This document shows positions 30,940 to 40,920 of a stretch of DNA of 64,000 nt, one piece after another (position 1 is the stretch's first letter; each line of letters begins with the position of its first letter). This stretch comes from Photorhabdus noenieputensis (GTDB taxonomy: Bacteria > Pseudomonadota > Gammaproteobacteria > Enterobacterales > Enterobacteriaceae). The stretch is taken from the NCBI RefSeq assembly GCF_018448935.1, contig NZ_RCWC01000027.1, positions 1-64,000 of the forward strand, in the 5' to 3' direction. Under the pieces are notes generated by a model that was given only the letters and a program-made list of their open reading frames with translations, searched no databases and was not told the origin of the DNA. A program made the translations under genes and the position numbers.

Positions 30940-31707
30940 TTATGCTTTTTTCGCAGCGGCTGCGGCTTTTACGATAATAGCAAAAGCATCAGCTTTTAGG
31001 GATGCGCCACCAACTAATGCACCGTCAATGTCTGGCTGAGCAAATAGCTCAGCGGCATTATCTGCATTCACAGAACCACCGTACTGGATAATGACCTGTT
31101 TTGCGATTGCTGTATCTCTCTGCGCAATATGATCACGAATGAATTTGTGCACAGCCTGAGCTTGTGCCGGTGTTGCTGATTTGCCTGTACCAATTGCCCA
31201 AACAGGTTCGTAAGCAATGATCGTACCTTGGAATGCTTCTGCGCCCAATGTGTTCAGAACTGCATCAATTTGCCTTGCGCATACGGTTTCAGTCTGGCCA
31301 GCTTCATTTTCCTGTTCAGTTTCGCCGATGCACAAAACAGGGATTAGACCTTGTTGTTTAAGAGTGGCAAATTTTTTCGCAATGAATTCGTCACTTTCTT
31401 GGTGGTAAGTACGGCGTTCAGAGTGGCCGATGATAATGTATTCTGCGCCAATGTCTTTCAACATGGCGGCGGAAGTTTCACCGGTAAATGCACCAGATAG
31501 GTTAACGTCAACATCCTGTGCGCCCAGGGCAATACGGCTGCCAGCTAGCGCTTGTTTAGCCTGAGAGAGATAAAGTGATGGTGGCGCAATAGCGACGTCA
31601 CAGCCGGTAACACTGCTTAGTTCTTTACGCAGGCCAGTGATAAGTTCGTTTACCATATGGGTACTGCCATTCAATTTCCAGTTACCCATCACCAATGGAT
31701 GTCGCAT
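30940..31707 (-). CDS. tpiA: Triosephosphate isomerase
   Basis: Glycolytic enzyme of 255 residues, interconverting dihydroxyacetone phosphate and glyceraldehyde 3-phosphate. The catalytic Lys and substrate contacts are in GNWKLNGS, the catalytic His in IIGHSERR, the catalytic Glu in [14 protein letters not shown], and the phosphate-binding loop in [10 protein letters not shown] and [19 protein letters not shown] lies before the start. Confidence 0.98.
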   Translation of the reverse strand: MRHPLVMGNWKLNGSTHMVNELITGLRKELSSVTGCDVAIAPPSLYLSQAKQALAGSRIALGAQDVDVNLSGAFTGETSAAMLKDIGAEYIIIGHSERRTYHQESDEFIAKKFATLKQQGLIPVLCIGETEQENEAGQTETVCARQIDAVLNTLGAEAFQGTIIAYEPVWAIGTGKSATPAQAQAVHKFIRDHIAQRDTAIAKQVIIQYGGSVNADNAAELFAQPDIDGALVGGASLKADAFAIIVKAAAAAKKA

Positions 31708-31829
31708 GTTTTTTCCTCCAACCAGAGAAGTTTAAGTAGTGAGCTGAATTTAGGACCGATTCGGTAGATCAATGCTCCACAGTATAGTGATCATTGCGAA
31801 CAATAGCTTTTTTTTATTACTAAATTTGA

Positions 31830-32438
31830 TTAGTTGTCGGGTTCAGATAACCATAGCTTAATCGGTTCAATAGCGAAAGTAAGCGTTTTTTCGCTACTAT
31901 TTACCACAATATAGCGAATCGCTCCGATGTTGTGGCTGTAAAATAGTGATTTTTTGCCGTTTCTGAGTAGGTTATTAATATTCTCTTTGCTTTGTTCCTG
32001 TGAAAGCGTTGGGTTAAAGTAGCGCATCAGCGCTACCATGTACTGTTCTGCCAGAATTTGGTTTTGCTGAGTTTCAGCAGTATTTTCTGATGGTAGTAAG
32101 GTCAGTTGCAGACTTTTGATTTTTTCATTTCCTCGCTCAAGTACGGCGGAAGAATAAAGTTTTTCGTTGATTTTGCTGGCAGCTCGTGTCAGTGGCAGAT
32201 AGATGTCTTTATTTATGATTACCCGATACTCGCGTAGTGGCAATGTCGGGTTGCGGCGATTATATTTTTCGCGAAATCGCGGGATAGTTTCATCAAAAGA
32301 GGGGGCATTCGGCAGAAGATAGGTCGCTTGTATTGTGGGTTCTGTAGTTGTGGATTTATCAGCATTGGCTACCAACGGCAAACCGACGCTGCTTACCGCT
32401 AATATTATGGCTAGAAATTTATTAACGTCCATTTTCAT
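31830..32438 (-). CDS. yiiQ: Secreted YiiQ-like protein (DUF1454)
   Basis: A 202-residue protein of unknown role with a signal peptide (FLAIILAVSSVGLPLVANA). It matches E. coli YiiQ in length and position between tpiA and yiiR. The body includes LPNAPSFDETIPRFREKYNR and NPTLPLREYRVI. Probably periplasmic. The start may be the first or the third codon (both Met). Confidence 0.88.
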   Translation of the reverse strand: MKMDVNKFLAIILAVSSVGLPLVANADKSTTTEPTIQATYLLPNAPSFDETIPRFREKYNRRNPTLPLREYRVIINKDIYLPLTRAASKINEKLYSSAVLERGNEKIKSLQLTLLPSENTAETQQNQILAEQYMVALMRYFNPTLSQEQSKENINNLLRNGKKSLFYSHNIGAIRYIVVNSSEKTLTFAIEPIKLWLSEPDN

Positions 32439-32499
32439 GTTGCCGCTCGCTTAGGTTAAACTGCGCTGAGAAACAGAATACACGATTGGAAAAGAATAG

Positions 32500-32934
32500 A
32501 TGACATTACAACAATGGGGTTTTTCATTCAAAGGACGAATTGGGCGACGTGAATTTTGGTTTGGCATTGGTGTTTGCCTGGCCTTGATGTTTGTTATCTT
32601 GACTATTCAGGGAATGAATTCTTTAACCATGCACTATGCTGTTTTTGCACTTGTTTTGGTGATGTATCCCGCGGCAGCAATGATGGTTAAGCGTCTGCAT
32701 GATCGAAATAAGCGGGGAGGGTGGTCGCTGCTTTTATTACTGGCAGGGTTGTTAATTGCTGTTGACTGGGGTGGTATGGCACCGTTCTGGCAATGGGGGA
32801 TTGGCCGTTTTATCCCCACATTGATCATTGTAATGATGGTGCTTGATTGCGGTGTATTCCGTGGTACGGATGGGCCAAACCGGTTTGGTGAAACAACAGA
32901 GAAAGTGGATTTTATTTCTGCCAAAGATGACTGA
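32500..32934 (+). CDS. yiiR: Membrane protein YiiR (DUF805)
   Basis: A 144-residue inner-membrane protein of the DUF805 family with about four membrane segments. Landmarks are FSFKGRIGRREFWFGIGVCL at the start, the MMVKRLHDRNKRGGW motif in the middle and DGPNRFGE near the end, all typical of the family. Its function is not known. It ends two bases before the end of the convergent fpr. Confidence 0.88.
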   Translation: MTLQQWGFSFKGRIGRREFWFGIGVCLALMFVILTIQGMNSLTMHYAVFALVLVMYPAAAMMVKRLHDRNKRGGWSLLLLLAGLLIAVDWGGMAPFWQWGIGRFIPTLIIVMMVLDCGVFRGTDGPNRFGETTEKVDFISAKDD

Positions 32935-32936
32935 AA

Positions 32937-33683
32937 TTACCAATATTGCTCACTGGTGATATGCCCCGGTTTGCGGCGTAAGTGTTTTGTCATTCCACGC
33001 TGCTCTTTTAGCAGTTGTTGGGTATCTTTCACCATTTGAGGGTTACCGCATAACATAATATGGCTGTTGTCACTGTTCATCGTAAGCCCGGCAGCCGCCT
33101 CAAGTTCGCCGCTCTCGATCAGTGCCGGGATACGGCCAGTCAATGAGCCGGTGTTTTGTTCACGGCTGACAATAGTTTGAATTCGTAGCTTGCCATTGAG
33201 ACGTTCAACTAATTGCTGCATTAAGGGCAGATAGCTTAAATCTTGTGTTAGTCTGACTGCATGCACCAATACGATATTCTCAAATCTTTCCAGGTAGTCC
33301 CCTTGTTGAAGGATGGACAAATAAGGGCCAATGGCTGTTCCCGTTGAAAGCATCCATAATGTTTTGCAGTCAGGTATTTCATCAAGAATAAAAAAGCCTG
33401 CGGCTTGTTCTGTTACTAATAGATTATCACCAGGTTGTAGCGCTGCTAATCGCGGGCTGAGTTTGCCTTCAGGAACCGTCACTAAATAGAATTCAAGATT
33501 GTTATCTGCCGGAGCGTTAACGTAAGAGTAGGCCCGTTGCACCCGTTCATCATCTATTTCCATTGCCAGTTTTGCAAACTGACCCGCAGTGAATTCTTCA
33601 ACCGGTGCATGCATCCTGATGCTGAATAAGGTATTCGTCCAGTGAATAACTTGTGTAACTTTTCCTGTAACCCAGTTTGCCAT
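32937..33683 (-). CDS. fpr: Ferredoxin/flavodoxin-NADP reductase
   Basis: FAD-containing reductase of 248 residues (E. coli Fpr has 248), passing electrons between NADPH and flavodoxin or ferredoxin; it supports radical enzymes and oxidative-stress defence. The FAD-binding motif is RAYSYVNAP, the NADP motif is LSTGTAIGPYLSILQ and the C-terminus YW stacks on the flavin. In E. coli it is activated by SoxS; I cannot place a SoxS box here. Confidence 0.95.
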   Translation of the reverse strand: MANWVTGKVTQVIHWTNTLFSIRMHAPVEEFTAGQFAKLAMEIDDERVQRAYSYVNAPADNNLEFYLVTVPEGKLSPRLAALQPGDNLLVTEQAAGFFILDEIPDCKTLWMLSTGTAIGPYLSILQQGDYLERFENIVLVHAVRLTQDLSYLPLMQQLVERLNGKLRIQTIVSREQNTGSLTGRIPALIESGELEAAAGLTMNSDNSHIMLCGNPQMVKDTQQLLKEQRGMTKHLRRKPGHITSEQYW

Positions 33684-34253
33684 TGGAACTTATCTCCTAT
33701 CCTGAAAGAAATCCCCGAACCGTTTGTTTTTACGTCGTTATTTTAGTCTATAGAGATAAATACCATTATCGATTCTGTGTCATAGAAAAATTGACTACTA
33801 CTTTATTAATACTTAGTTTTATATGTACATATTTGTTGCCAAATATGGCGTAATTAACTGTTATTTTTTTCAGAAAATAAAATTGTGCACTATCTCGCAA
33901 AATATTTTAAATTTGTTAAGTTAATCACATTAGTGGAGTAAGAGAATACAGGCCATTTCCTATATAGCCTGGGGGTTTTTTGTGACTTTATGAATTATAT
34001 AAACTTGTTGTGAATGCGATGAGAAAATTAGAGAACTTTCATTTATTGCAGATATTGCTAAAGATTTTGATGTGCCAATAGGTTCTGTACAACGTGGGTA
34101 TGCTGATGTTCTTTACGTCAGTTTTGATCCTGATTTGTTGGTTACCATTGGTGCATAGGATGCAGCGTCACGGACATGTTGTTTAATCAAGCAATTAAAG
34201 AAAGGGTGGTCATTTATTTCACCCTTTCTTTATATCTAGATATTTAGGGAGTC
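33684..34253. other. Intergenic region fpr-glpK, glpX missing
   Basis: About 570 bases without an intact gene. In E. coli the glpX gene would be here; nothing resembling it is seen. Near 34005-34158 the plus strand has an open frame without a start (IRELSFIADIAKDFDVPIGS, then VQRGYADVLYVSFDPDLLVT), ending in TAG at 34156-34158, which reads like the end of a decayed gene. A terminator lies at about 34195-34235 before glpK's end. Confidence 0.45.
34195..34236 (-). terminator. Terminator after glpK
   Basis: AAAGAAAGGGTG and CACCCTTTCTTT are perfect 12-base arms around ATCATTTATT-like loop sequence. It lies about 20 bases past the glpK stop. T run on the minus strand is partial (TGCTTGATT). Confidence 0.6.
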
Positions 34254-35777
34254 TTAGCCTTTATCTTCCCAATCCTGCGCGCGGGCAACCGCTTTTTTCC
34301 AGCCATTGTATTTATAATTACGTTCAGTGGTTTCAATGCTTGGATGGAATTCTTTTTCAATGGTGGCTTTACTTTTCACTTCATCCAGGTCTTTCCAGTA
34401 GCCAACCGCCAATCCTGCGAGGAATGCTGCGCCCAATGCAGTGCTTTCACGCACTACAGGGCGTTCTACGCGGGTACCAAGGATATCTGATTGGAATTGC
34501 ATCAGGAAGTTATTGGCAACAGCACCGCCATCTACACGAAGTGCTTGCAGCCGGGTACCTGCATCAGCTTGCATGGCATCCAGGACATCGCGGGTCTGAT
34601 AGGCAATGGATTCCAGCGTCGCACGAATGATGTGATTACTGTTGGTGCCGCGGGTCAGGCCAAAGATTGAGCCGCGAGCGTAGGGGTCCCAGTATGGCGC
34701 ACCAAGGCCGGTGAAAGCGGGAACCACATAGACGCCGTTACTGTTTTTAACTTTAGTGGCAAAGTATTCGGAATCAGCGGCGTCTGCAATAAGTTTCAGT
34801 TCATCACGTAGCCACTGGATAGAGGCACCACCAACGAAAACCGCACCTTCAAGCGCATAGTTCACTTCACCGCGGGGACCACAGGCAATAGTTGTCAGTA
34901 ATCCGTGATTGGAGCGCACGGCATCTGTACCTGTGTTCATCAGCAAGAAGCAGCCTGTCCCGTAGGTATTTTTCGCCATACCCGGTTGGACGCAAAGTTG
35001 ACCATATAGAGCAGCTTGTTGGTCACCTGCGATACCTGCGATAGGAATTCGGGTGCCACCTTTACCGCCGATGTTGGTCTGACCATAAATCTCAGAAGAT
35101 GAATGAACGGTCGGCAGTAGGGAACGCGGGATTTGTAACTCATCAAGAATATGCTGATCCCATTCCAGATTGTGAATGTTGAACAACATTGTTCGAGAGG
35201 CGTTTGTGAAATCGGTAACGTGGACTCGGCCTTGGGTCATTTTCCATACTAGCCAGGTATCCACAGTACCGAACAGTAGCTCACCTTTTTCAGCCCGCTC
35301 ACGGGCGCTTGGGACGTTATCCAAGATCCATTTTATTTTGGTGCCGGAGAAATAAGGGTCCACTACCAGCCCTGTATTCTGGCGAATATATTCTTCTAAT
35401 CCCTCTTTTTGTTTGAGTTTAGTACACGCGTCTGCGGTACGGCGACATTGCCAAACGATGGCATTGTAAATAGGTTTACCGGTTTCTTTTTCCCAAATAA
35501 TCGTTGTTTCACGTTGGTTGGTAATCCCAATACCGGCAATCTGATCAGAACTAATATCCGCTTTCGCCAATACTTCTACCAACGTTGAGCTTTGGGTTGC
35601 CCAGATTTCCATTGGATCGTGTTCTACCCAACCCGGTTTAGGATAAATTTGCGCAAATTCTCTTTGGGAAATTGAGATAATATTGGCATCGTGATCAAGA
35701 ATTATTGCTCGGGAGCTGGTAGTTCCTTGATCAAGGGCGACAATATACTTTTTCTCAATCATATTTTCTGTTGTCAT
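34254..35777 (-). CDS. glpK: Glycerol kinase
   Basis: Glycerol kinase of 507 residues (502 in E. coli), trapping glycerol as glycerol 3-phosphate. The N-terminal phosphate motif is [31 protein letters not shown], the [10 protein letters not shown] segment and the C-terminal [20 protein letters not shown] are conserved FGGY-kinase features. It follows glpF on the same strand, 30 bases downstream, so one operon. glpX is not third as in E. coli. Confidence 0.98.
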   Translation of the reverse strand: MTTENMIEKKYIVALDQGTTSSRAIILDHDANIISISQREFAQIYPKPGWVEHDPMEIWATQSSTLVEVLAKADISSDQIAGIGITNQRETTIIWEKETGKPIYNAIVWQCRRTADACTKLKQKEGLEEYIRQNTGLVVDPYFSGTKIKWILDNVPSARERAEKGELLFGTVDTWLVWKMTQGRVHVTDFTNASRTMLFNIHNLEWDQHILDELQIPRSLLPTVHSSSEIYGQTNIGGKGGTRIPIAGIAGDQQAALYGQLCVQPGMAKNTYGTGCFLLMNTGTDAVRSNHGLLTTIACGPRGEVNYALEGAVFVGGASIQWLRDELKLIADAADSEYFATKVKNSNGVYVVPAFTGLGAPYWDPYARGSIFGLTRGTNSNHIIRATLESIAYQTRDVLDAMQADAGTRLQALRVDGGAVANNFLMQFQSDILGTRVERPVVRESTALGAAFLAGLAVGYWKDLDEVKSKATIEKEFHPSIETTERNYKYNGWKKAVARAQDWEDKG

Positions 35778-35807
35778 GATAATAACCTGTTCTGGTAATG
35801 CTCTACT

Positions 35808-36638
35808 CTAGGCTTTCTTTTTCTTCTGATCTTCAGTTTTATGAACATCAGATGGTAAATGGCGACCAATAAGTTTACGGTAGCCAAATGCTCCTACAAT
35901 ACCGCCGATAATCGGTGCGGTCAGAGTAACCAGACAGTAAGGGATTTCACGTCCACCTGTCAGGGCAATATCTCCCCAGCCCGCTAGATAAGCAATTAAT
36001 TTGGGGCCAAAGTCACGGGCCGGGTTCAGAGCGAAACCGGTTAATGGGCCGAATGCGCCGCCGATAACGGCAATTACAATACCAATTAGTAACGGAGCCA
36101 GAGGACCGCGAGGAATACCATTGCCATCGTCAGTTAGCGACAGAATTAGACAGAGCAGAATAGCGGCAATGATAACTTCTATCATAAAAGCCTGAGAAAT
36201 GGACAGTGACGCCATTGGATAAGTAGAAAATACACCTGCTGTAAACAAGCTTTCAGGCGTACCACGAACGATATTGTGCACCTGTTCGTAATCAAGGAAT
36301 ACGCTGTAGTACATCATGTAAATGAGAGCGGCCGCGATAAAGCCACCAATCATCTGCGCAATAATAAAAGGGATAACTTTTTTGCCATCAAAACGGGCAA
36401 ACAGCCATAAGGCAATCGTCACCGCCGGGTTAAGGTGAGCACCGGAAACACCTGCGGTGAGATAAACAGCCAACGCAACGCTCATACCCCAAATAATACT
36501 GATTTCCCATAAACCTAATTGTGCGCCGGCAATACGTGCAGCGGCAACACAACCTACGCCAAGGAAAACCAATAGTGCGGTACCAAGAAGCTCAGCGATA
36601 CACTGTCCGGTTAATGTCGTGCTAGTGGTTTGGCTCAT
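35808..36638 (-). CDS. glpF: Glycerol uptake facilitator
   Basis: Aquaglyceroporin of 276 residues with six membrane helices. The two pore motifs are present: HLNPAVTIALW in the first half and ALNPARDFGPK in the second, whose Arg is the selectivity-filter residue. It lets glycerol diffuse into the cell for phosphorylation by GlpK. In E. coli the operon is controlled by GlpR and CRP; the upstream region here is long enough for such sites, but I could not place them firmly. Confidence 0.97.
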   Translation of the reverse strand: MSQTTSTTLTGQCIAELLGTALLVFLGVGCVAAARIAGAQLGLWEISIIWGMSVALAVYLTAGVSGAHLNPAVTIALWLFARFDGKKVIPFIIAQMIGGFIAAALIYMMYYSVFLDYEQVHNIVRGTPESLFTAGVFSTYPMASLSISQAFMIEVIIAAILLCLILSLTDDGNGIPRGPLAPLLIGIVIAVIGGAFGPLTGFALNPARDFGPKLIAYLAGWGDIALTGGREIPYCLVTLTAPIIGGIVGAFGYRKLIGRHLPSDVHKTEDQKKKKA

Positions 36639-36817
36639 ATGTTCTATCCTACAAAGAAGATTTTAGAGGGGTAGTTATTATTCGCCTTCCAGCATTGAAA
36701 GGAGGGTTATGTAAATTTATCGTTAATGCGCGGAAACGAGAAATAGCGAAATTGAAATGTGTGTGTTGTGTCAACAAAATGAGCGAATCCGCATTTATCC
36801 GCTATTTTGCTAAAAAT

Positions 36818-36836
36818 TAAAGTGTGAGACACTTTA
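36818..36836. promoter_or_regulatory. Palindrome between glpF and zapB
   Basis: TAAAGTGT-GAG-ACACTTTA is a perfect inverted repeat with 8-base arms in the divergent glpF/zapB control region. A regulator binding site is likely; it is not a standard CRP or GlpR sequence. Confidence 0.45.
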
Positions 36837-36939
36837 GGGTTTTTATTTGGTAGTTATTTTTCATGTGTTGGGGATGTTGCTAGACAGGGGCGCATTGGCT
36901 ACATACAATCAGACAATTGCTTATAAGGGGGAACCGAGA

Positions 36940-37182
36940 ATGTCATTTGAAGTTTTTGAAAAGCTGGAAGCCAAGGTTCAGCAGGCGATTGATACTATTA
37001 CCCTGCTACAAATGGAAATTGAAGAATTAAAAGAAAAAAATCGATCGTTGTCTCAGGAAATTCAGAATGCTGCCAGCAGCCGTGAGTCTCTGGTTCATGA
37101 GAATGAGCAATTAAAACAAGAGCAACAAGTATGGCAAGAACGTTTGCGTGCCTTGTTGGGCAAAATGGAAGATGTTCAGTAA
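36940..37182 (+). CDS. zapB: Cell division factor ZapB
   Basis: An 80-residue protein that is almost entirely coiled coil ([29 protein letters not shown]-like heptads). It works at the Z ring with ZapA and MatP. I chose the ATG at 36940 because it matches E. coli ZapB (81 residues) and has AAGGGGGAA upstream; the frame opens 31 codons earlier. The position next to glpF is as in E. coli. Confidence 0.94.
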   Translation: MSFEVFEKLEAKVQQAIDTITLLQMEIEELKEKNRSLSQEIQNAASSRESLVHENEQLKQEQQVWQERLRALLGKMEDVQ

Positions 37183-37204
37183 TTACAAATTTCCAACAGA
37201 CAAA

Positions 37205-37229
37205 AAGGGCGATCTAAAAAATCGCCCTT
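37205..37229. terminator. Bidirectional terminator zapB/rraA
   Basis: AAGGGCGAT-CTAAAAA-ATCGCCCTT is a perfect 9-base hairpin between two converging genes. Confidence 0.8.
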
Positions 37230-37249
37230 AATTCTATTATATGTTGCCA

Positions 37250-37759
37250 TCAGATGATCTCATCTTCTTCGCTATCATCAAGTCCCAGTGGCTCTTCGGA
37301 CAAAATAATACCGGTGTTGTCGGCATACAAATAGTCACCAGAGAAGAAGGTTACACCACCGAAATTCACCCGAATATCGCTTGCGCCGGCCCCTTCATCA
37401 CGACAGCCAGCAGGAATAGCGGCTATAGCTTGAATACCGAGGTCGAACTCTGCTAGCTGGTCAACCTGACGTACAGCACCGTAAACAACAATGCCTTCCC
37501 ATCCATTTTGCACAGCGAGTTGTGCCAGCTCAGCGTCAATTAATGCTTGGCGTACAGAACCACCACCATCTACCAGTAAAATGCGCCCATGACCGTTGTC
37601 CTCAAGCAGGTCATAAAGTAACCCGTTGTCTTCAAAGCATTTAACCGTGATGATTTGACCACCAAATGAAGTACGCCCGCCAAAATTGGAGAACATAGGT
37701 TCTACCACATTTACTTCTTCTTGATAGATGTCACAAAGCTCGGAAGTATCATATTTCAT
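37250..37759 (-). CDS. rraA: Ribonuclease E inhibitor RraA
   Basis: A 169-residue protein matching RraA (161 in E. coli), a trimeric ring that binds RNase E and lowers mRNA decay. Landmarks are [51 protein letters not shown] and the acidic C-terminal tail. The fold is shared with aldolase-like MenG proteins, an old name for this gene. Confidence 0.95.
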   Translation of the reverse strand: MKYDTSELCDIYQEEVNVVEPMFSNFGGRTSFGGQIITVKCFEDNGLLYDLLEDNGHGRILLVDGGGSVRQALIDAELAQLAVQNGWEGIVVYGAVRQVDQLAEFDLGIQAIAAIPAGCRDEGAGASDIRVNFGGVTFFSGDYLYADNTGIILSEEPLGLDDSEEDEII

Positions 37760-37909
37760 AGGATTTACGTCTGGTTAAGGTATGGAACAGTAAGTATATC
37801 CCTTTCAGGCCGATGTTAGCAAAATCATCAATTATTAAATTGATATTGTTAACAAGTATCCAGAATGGTTAAGTTACAACACCTCCCGGAAAAACAGCAC
37901 GAATGCGGT

Positions 37910-38839
37910 CTAATTAAAGATAAGACCAACTGAAAATAGAATATTAGTCAGTAATGCCGCTTTAACCATCTGTCCCAACATTGGACGCATTCCCTCCGGT
38001 GTGGGGTCATTAAGTACATACCATATATGTTTGAACAACCAAGGCAGAGCAAGCAGGAACAGCCAGCCTGACCAGCCAGATGGGTTTTGTACGGTGAATA
38101 ATGCCAAGCAAAGTATTGCTGTGATTATTAAACTACCGTGATAATAACGGGCTTTTTTAGGGCCAAGGCGGACAGCTAGGGTATTTTTGCCATGCCGTTT
38201 GTCATCTTCAATATCACGCAAATTATTGATATTTAAAACAGCAGTAGAGAGAAGCCCACAGGCTGTAGCCGGGAGTATGACAACCGAGTCAAAAAAACCT
38301 GCTTGAAGATAATAAGTACCGGCAACACTTAACCAACCGAAGAAAATCAGTACTGAAATATCACCAAGCCCCATATAGCCATAAGGCTTTGCGCCAACTG
38401 TATAGGTAATTGCGGCAATAATTGCTAGTAGGCCAAGTACTAGAAAACCGAATATATCGCTGGGTTCTTCACAGGCAACCGCAATCAAGGCACTACCAGA
38501 CAGACAAGCTAGCAGGACAATAATCTTCAATGCTTTTTTCATCTGTGAGGTGGTAATGGTGCCTTTTTGCATACCGCGTAGTGGCCCGATACGTTTTTCA
38601 GTATCACTGCCTTTAATAACATCACCGTAATCATTGGCGAGATTAGACAGAATTTGCAGTATGGCTGCTGTTAATAGCGCTAGTAAGGCAACCGGTAGCT
38701 TGAAATGCCCTGTCCAGTCAGCAAGGGCTGAACCAGTAATAATGGCTGCAAGGGCGAGTGGCAGTGTTTTAGGACGCAAACTTTCCAGCCATGCTTGAGT
38801 TTGACTAATGGAAGTTGATGAGTTCATTTCTGCGTTCAC
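37910..38839 (-). CDS. menA: 1,4-dihydroxy-2-naphthoate polyprenyltransferase
   Basis: Membrane prenyltransferase of 309 residues in the UbiA family, attaching the octaprenyl tail in menaquinone synthesis. The substrate and metal motif is NLANDYGDVIKGSDTEKRIG, and the second Asp-rich motif is NNLRDIEDDKRHGKNTLAVR. Nine or so membrane segments are apparent. The gene order rraA-menA-hslU matches E. coli. Confidence 0.96.
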   Translation of the reverse strand: MNAEMNSSTSISQTQAWLESLRPKTLPLALAAIITGSALADWTGHFKLPVALLALLTAAILQILSNLANDYGDVIKGSDTEKRIGPLRGMQKGTITTSQMKKALKIIVLLACLSGSALIAVACEEPSDIFGFLVLGLLAIIAAITYTVGAKPYGYMGLGDISVLIFFGWLSVAGTYYLQAGFFDSVVILPATACGLLSTAVLNINNLRDIEDDKRHGKNTLAVRLGPKKARYYHGSLIITAILCLALFTVQNPSGWSGWLFLLALPWLFKHIWYVLNDPTPEGMRPMLGQMVKAALLTNILFSVGLIFN

Positions 38840-38866
38840 TTACTCCTGTAAGTTTATAAAAAACAA

Positions 38867-38886
38867 ATGGGAGGCAAGCCTCCCAT
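38867..38886 (-). terminator. Terminator of hslVU operon
   Basis: ATGGGAGGC-AA-GCCTCCCAT is a perfect 9-base hairpin; on the minus strand it is followed by TTGTTTTTTAT, directly past the hslU stop. Confidence 0.85.
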
Positions 38887-38922
38887 CATTAATTATAGTG
38901 GATCAGGAATCGTATACACCGA

Positions 38923-40254
38923 TTATAGGATAAAGCGACTCAGATCTTCATCTGCAACCAGTTCATCTAGATGCTGTTTAACATAGTCGGCATCAATGTT
39001 AACTGACTGGCCTTGGCGTTCGCTGGCTTCGAAGGAGATATCTTCCATCAGCCGTTCAAGCACAGTATGCAGGCGACGAGCACCGATATTTTCGGTTGAT
39101 TCATTTACCTGCCATGCGGATTCAGCGATTTTGCTAATGCCATCAGTCGTGAAACTGATGTTCATTCCTTCTGTTGCCATAAGAGCTTTATATTGCTCAG
39201 TCAGAGATGCGCTTGGTTCAGTCAGAATACGCTCAAAATCTTCTGTGGTTAATGCCTGTAGTTCCACGCGGATTGGCAAACGTCCTTGTAATTCAGGGAT
39301 CAGATCGGAAGGGCTGGCAACCTGGAATGCTCCTGAGGCGATAAACAGGATGTGGTCTGTTTTTACCATGCCGTGTTTAGTGGATACCGTACAACCTTCC
39401 ACCAGTGGCAACAGGTCACGCTGAACACCTTCGCGAGAAACATCAGGGCCTGATGTTTGACCGCGTTTGCAGATTTTGTCGATTTCATCAATGAAGACAA
39501 TACCGTGTTGTTCAACGGCATCAATGGCCTGTTGTTTCAATTCTTCCGGGTTAACCAGTTTAGCGGCTTCTTCTTCGACCAGTAACTTGAAAGCATCTTT
39601 GATTTTTAGCTTACGAGATTTGTGTTTCTGACCGGCAAGGTTCTGGAACATAGATTGCAACTGGTTTGTCATCTCTTCCATGCCCGGAGGTGCCATGATC
39701 TCGACGCCTACAGGTGTGGTAGCAACATCAATCTCAATTTCTTTATCATCAAGTTGACCTTCACGTAGTTTCTTACGGAATGCCTGGCGTGCGGCTGATG
39801 GCTCAACTTGCGTCTCCGTTTGTCCCCAGTTATTTTTTGCTGGTGGGATCAGGACATCAAGAATACGCTCTTCTGCCAGTTCTTCTGCCCGATAACGGTT
39901 TTGTTCAATGGATTGCAGGCGAACCATTTTAACTGCGGCATCGGTCAGATCACGAATGATAGAGTCGACTTCTTTACCAACATAGCCAACCTCGGTGAAT
40001 TTGGTCGCTTCGACTTTGATAAATGGCGCATTTGCCAGTTTTGCCAGGCGACGGGCGATTTCGGTTTTACCTACCCCAGTCGGACCAATCATCAGGATAT
40101 TTTTAGGCGTTACTTCGTAGCGCAGCGTTTCATCTAGCTGCATACGACGCCAGCGGTTACGGAGTGCGATAGCTACAGCGCGTTTCGCTTTGTCCTGACC
40201 AATAATGTGTTTGTCAAGTTCGCTGACAATTTCGCGTGGAGTCATTTCAGACAT
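38923..40254 (-). CDS. hslU: HslU, ATPase of the HslVU protease
   Basis: AAA+ unfoldase of 443 residues, identical in length to E. coli HslU. The Walker A motif is [14 protein letters not shown], the Walker B motif is [12 protein letters not shown], the pore motif is GYVG and the C-terminal tail [12 protein letters not shown] docks into HslV. It unfolds proteins for the HslV chamber. hslV is 11 bases upstream; the two are usually expressed as a heat-shock operon. Confidence 0.98.
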   Translation of the reverse strand: MSEMTPREIVSELDKHIIGQDKAKRAVAIALRNRWRRMQLDETLRYEVTPKNILMIGPTGVGKTEIARRLAKLANAPFIKVEATKFTEVGYVGKEVDSIIRDLTDAAVKMVRLQSIEQNRYRAEELAEERILDVLIPPAKNNWGQTETQVEPSAARQAFRKKLREGQLDDKEIEIDVATTPVGVEIMAPPGMEEMTNQLQSMFQNLAGQKHKSRKLKIKDAFKLLVEEEAAKLVNPEELKQQAIDAVEQHGIVFIDEIDKICKRGQTSGPDVSREGVQRDLLPLVEGCTVSTKHGMVKTDHILFIASGAFQVASPSDLIPELQGRLPIRVELQALTTEDFERILTEPSASLTEQYKALMATEGMNISFTTDGISKIAESAWQVNESTENIGARRLHTVLERLMEDISFEASERQGQSVNIDADYVKQHLDELVADEDLSRFIL

Positions 40255-40265
40255 ACTATCTACCC

Positions 40266-40796
40266 TTACGCTTTTGAAGGAAGTTCTTCGAAGTTGTGAT
40301 TATGGTTGGTGTAAATACAGATATCACCGGCAATTGTTAGCGCTTTCTCTGCAATTTGTCTGGCACTGAGATCGGTATTTTCCAGCATTGCCCGTGCGGC
40401 GGATTGGGCATACGGACCGCCGGAACCAATGGCAATCAGGTCATTTTCTGGCTGAATGACATCACCGTTACCTGTAATGATTAAGGAGGTATTTTCATCT
40501 GCGACTGCCAGCAGTGCTTCCAGTTTGCGTAGCATGCGATCAGTGCGCCAGTCTTTAGCAAGCTCAACCGCTGCCTTGGTTAGATGCCCTTGGTGCATTT
40601 CAAGTTTACGTTCAAACAGTTCAAACAGAGTAAACGCGTCTGCTGTACCGCCGGCAAAACCCGCGATTACTTTGTCATTATAGAGGCGGCGAACTTTACG
40701 GACATTGCCTTTCATGACGGTATTACCCATCGTTGCCTGTCCATCACCACCGATTACGACTTGGCCATTACGGCGAACACTTACGATTGTAGTCAC
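40266..40796 (-). CDS. hslV: HslV, peptidase of the HslVU protease
   Basis: Proteasome-like peptidase of 176 residues. After removal of Met, Thr-2 ([20 protein letters not shown]) is the N-terminal nucleophile. [20 protein letters not shown] and [18 protein letters not shown] are conserved. It forms double hexamers capped by HslU. Length and sequence match E. coli closely. Confidence 0.98.
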   Translation of the reverse strand: MTTIVSVRRNGQVVIGGDGQATMGNTVMKGNVRKVRRLYNDKVIAGFAGGTADAFTLFELFERKLEMHQGHLTKAAVELAKDWRTDRMLRKLEALLAVADENTSLIITGNGDVIQPENDLIAIGSGGPYAQSAARAMLENTDLSARQIAEKALTIAGDICIYTNHNHNFEELPSKA

Positions 40797-40920
40797 GAGT
40801 AAGCCCTTGGTTACAAAAATAGATAAATGTGACGCACGGTACTTTCGACAGAGTATACGGCTATCGAAAATACCGTGTGCACGGTGTTTAGCAGTATAGA
40901 TGGGGGAGAATTATAATTTT

